The notes under the pieces were generated by a model. That model saw only the letters and a program-made list of their open reading frames with translations. It did not search any database and had not been told where the DNA came from. Shown one piece after another: positions 57,522 to 64,000 of a stretch of 64,000 bases of DNA (the first letter of the stretch is position 1; each line of letters begins with the position of its first letter). Source of the stretch: Sphingobacterium multivorum (GTDB taxonomy: Bacteria > Bacteroidota > Bacteroidia > Sphingobacteriales > Sphingobacteriaceae); contig NZ_UAUU01000002.1 in NCBI RefSeq assembly GCF_900457465.1, positions 434,001 to 498,000 on the forward strand, read 5' to 3'. The translations under genes were made by a program, and so were the position numbers.

Positions 57522-57577
57522 CCATCATCACAAAGATTTTTTTTCTAATCATCAATGGTGCTCAAAAGAGCACAACG

Positions 57578-57605
57578 ACGGAGGTAGAAATACCTCCGTT
57601 TTACT
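57578..57605 (+). terminator. Rho-independent terminator after the sigma-susCD operon
   Basis: ACGGAGGTA-gaaa-TACCTCCGT, a perfect 9-bp stem closed by a GAAA tetraloop and followed by TTTTACTTTT, 57 bp after the discoidin lipoprotein stop. Confidence 0.88.
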
Positions 57606-57792
57606 TTTCGCTCTAGTATATCATCAACATTCAAACAAGCTCCAAAATGCTCTGAGGTCAAATTTCCGCTATAGCATCAGCCTATGTGAAGAAGCGATCC
57701 CCAGCAAAAAAATAAAAAACTTTTTTATTACCTTAGATAAATAAATCGAACAAGAAAACAACTTGTTTTTTCATTAACTATAGTTTACATAT

Positions 57793-59085
57793 ATGAAATT
57801 ATATGCCTTTGTATTGGGAGTAGGTTTACTTCCAGCCGTAGGATTATGTCAAAAGACCGTCACCCCTGGGAGCAGCGATATCAATACCAACTATATAAAA
57901 CCAGAAAAATCACTGTATACGGTCTATTATGTTAAAGACAACAATTGGGACAAACAAGGATCACTGACCTACGATATTGTAGCGGCCAACAATCAGCTGA
58001 CCTTAACCAATACCTATGTTCCGAAAGACAATGCCTGGACTTCGATACGCACGACGACTGCCGACGCAAAAACACTTCGGTCTATCAGCTATTCTAGCGA
58101 TGGCAAGGAAACAAAAGTAAACCTCAACTTTGGAGAAACAATTACAGGTAATTATTATTCGAAGAAAACGAAAAAGGAAAAAAAGATCAACTTACAGCCA
58201 ACTAGACCTTTTGTGGATTTTAACTGGACAGATCACCTGATTTCAACTCTCCCTTTAGACCTAGGGTATAAAGCGCGCATCCCGCAATTTTATTATAATA
58301 GTGATTCGGACATTTTCGTCGAAGACTATACCATCAAGGAAGTAAAAAGCTACAGTTATGGCTCCCCAAAAACAGGTAAACACGACAGTTGGCTGGTTAC
58401 ACTTTTAGAAGAAAGTACCGGAGCCATCTATAATTATGTCATAGATAAGAAAGATCGCCGATTATGGCAAAGGGAAATGTCCATGGGAAACGGCAAATGG
58501 GAAATTACCGTAAACGAAGAACTGGACTATCAACCTATTAAAAATAGATTTAACAAAGAACAGGCTGCCCAACAGATTTCCCAGGGTAACAGTGTTATTA
58601 TCGGGACGGCTTACGCTCGATCTAGCTCCGGAAAAAAACTTGGCGGACTCGTGAATACCGCCAAAAAGCAATATGCCCCAAAAGGTACAGAAATTACGCT
58701 CTTCGCCAACTCCGCCTATTACGAAGAATGGCTGGAAGTCAATAAAAAGATCCGAAAACAGAAAAAGGTGCAGGAAGTTCCATTGGATCCCGATTTTGGC
58801 TATGCTATTAAAAAAGCAAAGGTGTATGATGATGAGGGGCATTTCGAATTTGCAGATCTCATGCCAGGTGCATACGTGATTATGGCGAGCTTCGATTTTA
58901 CCAATTCTTACAACTATTCCTATGTATCAGGCTACACCAATTATTATAACTATTGGGGTTATACAGGTTCCACGACAAATTATGGTACGGCAAGATCATC
59001 CTATGTCGACAAAGCCAATGTTGAAAAGCACGTCACCATTGACAAAGACGGTGAAAAGAAAGAGGTAAATTTAAAGGAAATGTAA
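57793..59085 (+). CDS. Secreted protein of unknown function
   Basis: 430 residues with a signal peptide (FVLGVGLLPAVGLCQ). The N-terminal 230 residues resemble DUF3108-like beta-sheet proteins (YTVYYVKDNNWDKQGSLTYDIVAANNQLTLTNTYV, WLVTLLEESTGAIYNYVIDKKDRRL). The C-terminal part, SSGKKLGGLVNTAKKQYAPKGTEITLFANSAYYEEWLEVNKK and GHFEFADLMPGAYVIMASF, looks like a carboxypeptidase-regulatory-type domain. A Tyr/Asn/Ser-rich tail (NSYNYSYVSGYTNYYNYW) follows. It has its own transcript after a strong terminator. Confidence 0.7.
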   Translation: MKLYAFVLGVGLLPAVGLCQKTVTPGSSDINTNYIKPEKSLYTVYYVKDNNWDKQGSLTYDIVAANNQLTLTNTYVPKDNAWTSIRTTTADAKTLRSISYSSDGKETKVNLNFGETITGNYYSKKTKKEKKINLQPTRPFVDFNWTDHLISTLPLDLGYKARIPQFYYNSDSDIFVEDYTIKEVKSYSYGSPKTGKHDSWLVTLLEESTGAIYNYVIDKKDRRLWQREMSMGNGKWEITVNEELDYQPIKNRFNKEQAAQQISQGNSVIIGTAYARSSSGKKLGGLVNTAKKQYAPKGTEITLFANSAYYEEWLEVNKKIRKQKKVQEVPLDPDFGYAIKKAKVYDDEGHFEFADLMPGAYVIMASFDFTNSYNYSYVSGYTNYYNYWGYTGSTTNYGTARSSYVDKANVEKHVTIDKDGEKKEVNLKEM

Positions 59086-59090
59086 TCAAA

Positions 59091-59130
59091 AAAATGGCGT
59101 TAAGCTCCTTTGTTTGACGGCATTTTTTAT
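59091..59130 (+). terminator. Probable terminator after the secreted protein
   Basis: AATGGCGT and ACGGCATT form an imperfect 8-bp stem (one mismatch) followed by TTTTTT. Weaker than the other terminators in the window. Confidence 0.5.
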
Positions 59131-59189
59131 GCTTTTTAAAACGTATTTCTAAAACGATCAAATCTTCGACCCTTCAGTTACCCATCCAT

Positions 59190-59620
59190 TTACTTTTTTC
59201 GAAGTTCAATATACCGGTCTATGCTAATGGGAAAGTTATCGGCAGTCCGCAGTAGAAAACAGGCAGCCGCTCCTACCCAGACCGAATAATCGAACGTCGA
59301 TTTAATTCCTAACGAGAGGGTCATCACCACCCCAAAGCAGATCAGTAGAATCCCGGCAACGAATGCAGTAAAACGCAGTTTATAGCCGATCAGCAATAGG
59401 ATTGCTAAGACAACCTCTAATAATGTTGCGCCGATAGCAAGTATATTACCGAAAGTTTCAGGCACAAAAAATTAAGGGTATTTGAATAGGCTACAAAATT
59501 GGCCCAATTTCCCCAGGAAACATGTGATGCCCCCGGTACCCCCCACAGCCCCAAACGATCTGCGACAGCAGACAGAAACGCTGTAGATACAGCTAAACGT
59601 ACAAAAAGTTGACTATACAT
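59190..59620 (-). CDS. DoxX-family membrane protein, one frame break
   Basis: About 143 residues when restored: MYSQLFVRLAVSTAFLSAVADRLGLWG, ASHVSWGNWANFVAYSNTLNFF, then VPETFGNILAIGATLLEVVLAILLLIGYKLRFTAFVAGILLICFGVVM, a four-helix DoxX/DUF6041-like protein. The frame is lost at the A run 59466-59471, where one base is missing. The product could be a small redox-linked membrane protein. Start at 59620 is the Met that directly precedes the first helix. Confidence 0.75.
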
Positions 59621-59663
59621 GGTATGAATTATATAAATAGGGTATAAACGATATAAACCAAAT

Positions 59664-59813
59664 TTAAAAGAACAAAAACAGTCCAAACTTAAACCAGTTT
59701 AAGAAATTTGTTTCAACCATCCCATACTCACAAAGACTCCCCTCGCTGTAATACCCGTGTTGTACCTTCACTTCCTCGCTCATCGTTCGGCGATTACCTT
59801 TGGTCAAACCCAT
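59664..59813 (-). other. Possible 49-residue small protein
   Basis: ATG at 59813 opens MGLTKGNRRTMSEEVKVQ, then HGYYSEGSLCEYGMV, a hydrophobic end NFLNWFKFGLFLFF and TAA at 59664. The middle is more G/C-rich than the surrounding DNA and has a coherent charged-then-hydrophobic layout, but I recognise no family. It could be a small membrane peptide, a relic, or part of a dispersed repeat. Confidence 0.3.
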
Positions 59814-59828
59814 TGCACAGTTAAATCA

Positions 59829-59865
59829 ATAAGGCTGCCAGCACTCATGTGCTGTACAGCCTTAT
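59829..59865. repeat. Compound hairpin (9-bp outer and 5-bp inner stem)
   Basis: ATAAGGCTG (59829-59837) pairs with CAGCCTTAT (59857-59865); inside, AGCAC pairs with GTGCT around a TCAT loop. Flanking sequence has no T tract on either strand, so simple termination is not obvious. Confidence 0.7.
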
Positions 59866-60119
59866 ACATCAATTAATACGAATAAGAATTTAATATCATG
59901 TGTCTACCCCAGTAAATGATAACACACTGTTATAATGACGACCAAGATGCTCAATAGTCCCAATGGAAATAAAAATTATAAACAAAAAAATAATATCGTC
60001 ATAAGATGATCGATCTATCACAACTGCCATGTTTTACTGCTAATTGCTCACAATAGCTATATCGCATGTCAACAAACCAAAGTACAATGCTATATTTCAA
60101 TAAGTCCATAGAAAATTTA

Positions 60120-62510
60120 CTACAGCTGCAGGGTTAATTCCTGCTGCTGTTGGTTTCTAAAAATGAACACCTTCGGCTGGTCAGCGTGTACATGCTTTTT
60201 TATCGCTTGTTGCAGGTCTATTAATTGATTTATTTTCTCGCCCTGATAATTCAATACAACATCGCCGACACGCAAACCGCTTTTGTAAAGATTGCCTTTT
60301 TCATCCAACTCGAGCAGCAGCACGCCGTTTATCGCGGGTAGGCCTGCGGCCGACTGCTCCCCCAAAGTCTCCACTGATTTAAATACCCCCGACTTCCAGG
60401 ACCATCTGCTCCCCTGCTCCTTTGCTTCGGATTGGATCAACTGAGGTATTTCAGGACTAGCGGCTAGAGTTTTAAGTTTTTTACTGGTAACGCCAAAATG
60501 CAGCATGTCAAAATTTTTAAAATCCTGATCCTTCCAGTTTTTCAACCGGAAATCACCATGTGCGGGATTCGTAAAGTTCAATTGAATAACCCGACCATGT
60601 TTTTCTATGCCTTTCGCTCGATCTTTGTCGAGGTCATCCTGCCGTCCGTAAATATTATGGTCTACCTCTTCCCCCCATTACTTGACCTGTATATCCTGAT
60701 GGGACTCCATCACGATATTATTACGGAATACATCGTGACTATGCTGAAACCATACATGAGGATGAAAACCATTGTTGATCATCACGTTGTTGTACACTTT
60801 GCGATAAAACACTTCTCTTAGTTTTAGTCCTCCACTTAAACAAAGGTTATTGTAAATTTCATAGTTGGAAGATCCGTCATCCAAATCAATATCCCAACCG
60901 TGATCACAGCGAAATCTATTATCATGAATTTTGGTTGTTTTGACTGCGTCCAGCAATATTAAATTGGGATGTTTCCCCGTCAGTTCATCCATCTCCTTTC
61001 GATTGGGATGCCAAAATCGGTCGCGCCCCCATGAGTTGAAGGCACCGTGATCGCTGGTTTCCAGGACTGTATTAAAAACATCATTGTAAGCGATCTCATG
61101 ACCGCCCCAAGTCCCATCACCTACATTAATACCTGCTCGAGAACATTGTAAATGGTATTGTGCAAAATTCGTAGCGATTCAGCCATGGAGACCTGTATAC
61201 CTGCCACTTGTTTTTCGATCAAGCCAATGTCATGGATCAGGTTGTCACTTGCCTCACAGTCCATGGGGTAATTATTGGTTTTTGGCCCTTCGATGGTATC
61301 CATTTGGTCAAATGGGACAAATTTTTCATATCGAAATTCCGGTGAGCGTACTGCCGCTGGATCTCCTACAAAATTGATCGCTCCGGCACCGATCTGTTCA
61401 ATCCGGTTGCCTTCGATTTTGACCCCGCGATTGTAATTATTAACAAATATTGCATTGCCGCCCAAAGCGATAAAATCATTCGCGCGGAAGATACAGTTTT
61501 CCGCACCTTCAATCTTTACTGCTCCCTGTCGATAGATCGTCCAATCACTACGTAAGAGTGGTTCGCTTGTTTTCATAAAGGTAGGAGCAGTATACATGAA
61601 GCGAAGGCCACTAACCTCAATATCATGCACTGGACTGAAAGATGAACCTGAAAGATAGATTAGATTTTCCAATTGTGGCGCTACAAACTTCAGCTGGTTG
61701 GGATTAATTCCTTTAGCAGGCATATAATATAAGCGTGCCTTCTCCACATCCAAATACCACTCCTGAAAGGTATCGAGTTTCTTCAAAGATATTTTCTACA
61801 AAGCGATAGGTCTCGTGCATTTTGCTGGGACGATTATTTTGCTGTCCACCTTCAAGTGTAACAGTTGATAATCCGTCTTTTCCTGTAATCTGATAATGGA
61901 ACCCTCGCCAGCGACCAGCATGCAAAGCATGTACAATTCCCCCCTTAGGGTTCTTCCAGGTTGCTACACGTTCGGGACTTAATGCATCTGCAGCATAGCC
62001 TTGAAATGGCAAGACTGTAGGATCGTAGTTTGGATAACGTGCCCGGACAAGATGCTTATCATTTGCATATAGACTTTGGAAGTTTACTCCACTTGGGACC
62101 TTAGCCTCCCAAATACCATGATCGCCCTGTTTCCATTTGAGGTTAAGCGATTTGGCACCACTCAGCGTAACTTGTGCTCCTTCCTCAGCTTTGATCCGCA
62201 AGGGTTGTCTTCTTGTGCCCGATACCCCGGCAGACAATTCAATCGGTTTATCCAGCTGGTAGGTGCCCGCCATAAAGATGATTTCGATGTCTGGTGTATT
62301 TTTTCCTTGTTTCTGTTTTTCTACCGATCGCAGTGCGGCTTCAGCTGTGGCATAGGGACTGCCCATGGTTCCTTGGTTTCTATCACTTCCTTTTGTACTG
62401 ATGTAAATACGTTTTACCGAGCCAGACTGTTGCCCATGCACGCTAAGTGAAGCGACACCGGTAAGGCCAATAAATAATAATTTTGGAAATAACATACAAG
62501 ATATCTTCAT
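60120..62510 (-). pseudogene. Right-handed parallel beta-helix protein with C-terminal PDZ domain (GH141-like?), broken
   Basis: About 797 residues restored. Signal peptide (LTGVASLSVHGQ), then KRIYISTKGSDRNQGTMGSPYATAEAALRSV, the standard opening of secreted beta-helix enzymes; IWEAKVPSGVNFQSLYANDKHLVRARYPN; rungs such as NCIFRANDFIALGGNAIFVNNYNRGVKIEGNRIEQIG; and from about 700 a PDZ-like domain (GVLLLELDEKGNLYKSGLRVGDVVLNYQGEKINQLIDLQQAI). Breaks: one base extra at 61778-61780, one missing near 61139-61145, and an in-frame TAA at 60678-60680. Beta-helix enzymes of GH141 include alpha-L-fucosidases; a GH29 fucosidase is the next gene, so a fucosyl-glycan role is plausible but unproven. Confidence 0.75.
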
Positions 62511-62607
62511 AATTTTAATCGTTCATATAATATTAGCTGGATTATATCAACTATAAACCAGCTATATAGTAAGGTCTATAAGTCAATAAACAGCAAATTC
62601 GCTCAGA

Positions 62608-63654
62608 TTAGTTCTTTTTTCGCTCTGCTGTTGCTTTCAACAAAATTTCTTTACTGGCAGCCGGCACATTTCCGTTAGCATCAGGTCCAATATTGAGCAG
62701 CAAATTCCCGCCTTTTTCATTTATCTCGCGCAGCTTAGTATTTACTTCTGTAGGAGATTTCCAATTATTATCTGATTTTTTATATCCCCAAGAATTATTC
62801 AAGGTATAACAGGCTTCCCAATCGTAATCCAGTAACGTTCCAGGATGTTCTTGTTCAGGCGTTCCAAAATCACGCTTAAATTGATCCCGCTTTGCTACGC
62901 GGTTATTAATGATTAGAGTGGGTTTTAATTTGCGTAGATATTGATAAAGATCTTCTCCCGCGGCCATATCCCACCAATTCACCCAGTCCCCATCAAACCA
63001 CAGGATGTCAGTATCATACTTAACAACCAATTCTTTCAATTGATTTTTCATGTATTGAATATAAGCGGCTTTCTGTTCCGGCTTAATGAGAATCTGGCCC
63101 CAGTCGCCTTTACCATTGGGATCAACATATTGCGAATCGTGATGCCAGTCGATAATACTGTAGTAGGTACCAAATCTAATCCCAGCTTTCTTACAAGCTA
63201 TGGACAACTCCCGCACGAGATCTCTTCCTTTCATTGGCGTCGAAGCGATATCATAATCTGTATAGGGGGAATCCCACAGACAAAACCCCTCATGATGTTT
63301 GGTCGTCAGGACGATATATTTCATTCCAGCATCCTTAGCCAATTGAACAATACGATCCGCATTGAAGTCCTTAGGATTCCAGGTGTTGATCAGTTCCGAA
63401 TATGCTGCCTTCGGAATATTCATTTCCGATTGTATCCATTCGGCATATCCCTTGGTTGAATCCCCATTATACATCCCTCCAAGTTGACTATAAAGCCCAA
63501 AATGAATAAACATTCCGTACTTTGCTTCCCTAAACCAATGCATCCGTTCATCAAAATCCTTTTTGGATTCCAGCCAATAATTAACTTGGGCTTTTCCCAT
63601 GTTCATAAACAACATGGCTAGTAGAGAAAGAATACAATGCGTTGCTTTTATCAT
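62608..63654 (-). CDS. GH29 alpha-L-fucosidase, catalytic domain only
   Basis: 348 residues with a signal peptide (LLAMLFMNMGKAQ). The GH29 barrel is complete: GMFIHFGLYSQ (His51), TTKHHEGFCLWDSPYTDYD (His120-His121), YYSIIDWHH, and the nucleophile Asp221 in ILWFDGDW; LLLNIGPDANGNVP closes the barrel. The usual C-terminal beta-sandwich (about 100 residues) is missing and the protein ends after KEILLKATAERKKN. Removes terminal alpha-L-fucose. It is about 100 bp upstream of the beta-helix gene on the same strand. Confidence 0.9.
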   Translation of the reverse strand: MIKATHCILSLLAMLFMNMGKAQVNYWLESKKDFDERMHWFREAKYGMFIHFGLYSQLGGMYNGDSTKGYAEWIQSEMNIPKAAYSELINTWNPKDFNADRIVQLAKDAGMKYIVLTTKHHEGFCLWDSPYTDYDIASTPMKGRDLVRELSIACKKAGIRFGTYYSIIDWHHDSQYVDPNGKGDWGQILIKPEQKAAYIQYMKNQLKELVVKYDTDILWFDGDWVNWWDMAAGEDLYQYLRKLKPTLIINNRVAKRDQFKRDFGTPEQEHPGTLLDYDWEACYTLNNSWGYKKSDNNWKSPTEVNTKLREINEKGGNLLLNIGPDANGNVPAASKEILLKATAERKKN

Positions 63655-63973
63655 ATTTATTTTAATTGGTTAATCCAACAAGCTCAAGCAGCTGTCAAAT
63701 CTTCTGTTGGTGCCACACATACATTCTGCAAAATGCTAAACCATTCTGCTATTGCAAAATAAATATAAAAAATATGGAGAATACTTTTTATTTATTTCAA
63801 ATAAGTTACGCGTAATGGACAGGTCTATACCAGTCACAATTTTATAAGAAATAAATACTTTCAAAGCGGCTTATCAAACAAGCTATCTACTATAAAATTT
63901 AATGTAAATTCATTCCAAAAAGGATTTATATTTAGTAAATATTTCATTTAACACCATACTATAGATTAAAATT
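63655..63973. other. Divergent intergenic region at the right edge
   Basis: 319 bp, strongly A/T-rich, between the fucosidase and the next plus-strand gene. No operator or gene recognised. Confidence 0.35.
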
Positions 63974-64000
63974 ATGAGTTTAAAAACCTTAATCACAAAA
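63974..64000 (+). CDS. Start of a gene cut by the right window edge
   Basis: ATG at 63974 opens MSLKTLITK and continues past the window. Only nine codons are visible, so the product cannot be named. The A/T-rich upstream region (TTATATTTAGTAAATATTTC) could hold its promoter. Confidence 0.35.

Larger units (their letters stand above)
59621..60119. other. 499-bp intergenic region with a small open frame and a long hairpin
   Basis: Between the DoxX gene and the beta-helix gene. It contains a 49-codon minus-strand open frame (59664-59813) and a compound hairpin (59829-59865), both listed separately. The remainder (59870-60119) is A/T-rich and I see nothing in it. Confidence 0.5.

Noticed and set aside
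57460..57744. 94-codon plus-strand frame overlapping the discoidin lipoprotein end
   Set aside because: It reads through the strong terminator at 57578-57605 and has no domain.
62941..63459. 172-codon plus-strand frame
   Set aside because: Antisense to the GH29 barrel, whose catalytic motifs are unambiguous.
1..64000. CRISPR arrays, tRNA/rRNA genes, transposases or prophage genes
   Set aside because: Looked for but no regularly spaced long repeats, cloverleaf or rRNA sequence, transposase motif or phage structural gene was found.

Overview
The window looks like chromosomal DNA of a Sphingobacterium-like member of the Bacteroidota. The evidence is low GC, two SusC/SusD outer-membrane uptake pairs, a Bacteroidota-type ECF sigma/FecR pair, a LytS-type kinase, and promoters built on the family's -7 box TAnnTTTG. 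I see no rRNA, tRNA, CRISPR array, prophage or transposase.

Layout. (1) 0-9.2 kb, minus strand: LytS-type sensor kinase, zinc metalloprotease lipoprotein, SusC, SusD and the start of a receiver-domain regulator cut by the window edge. Three direct repeats with an exact 21-bp period lie upstream of the protease and could be the regulator's binding sites. (2) 9.3-18 kb: AsmA-like protein, a 24-bp perfect inverted repeat, a small secreted protein, a NUDIX hydrolase, a class-III aminotransferase divergent from a MocR/GabR-type regulator with a candidate direct-repeat operator, and FabH. (3) 18-22.6 kb, minus: copper-handling genes (multicopper oxidase joined to a CopB-like barrel, TRASH-like lipoprotein, DUF3347 protein, Cys/His-rich secreted protein). 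(4) 22.7-36.9 kb: esterase, SRPBCC, MaoC, GNAT, YeiH, VOC, cysM/cysE, a HipA-like kinase/DUF3037 pair, the DUF1599-DoxX(BT_3928)-shikimate kinase-GDPD run, a Ca-type P-ATPase and a single-domain response regulator. (5) 37-44.3 kb, minus: TetR, TonB-dependent receptor, parallel beta-helix lipoprotein, diheme cytochrome lipoprotein and aldehyde dehydrogenase, apparently one operon. (6) 44.6-48.9 kb: two small proteins of unknown function, an outer-membrane barrel, phosphoglycerate mutase and a BlaI/M56 sensor pair with palindromic operators. (7) 49.2-59.1 kb, plus: ECF sigma, FecR, SusC with STN domain, SusD, discoidin-like lipoprotein and a secreted protein. (8) 59.2-63.7 kb, minus: DoxX protein, beta-helix/PDZ protein and GH29 fucosidase, with one further gene starting at the right edge.

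Reading quality matters here. At least sixteen frame breaks and two in-frame stops interrupt otherwise well conserved genes of unrelated function, including the biosynthetic genes aroK and cysE. Many breaks are one-base changes at homopolymer runs. Uncorrected sequencing error explains most of them better than gene decay. Broken genes are therefore given as single full-length entries with the break positions noted.
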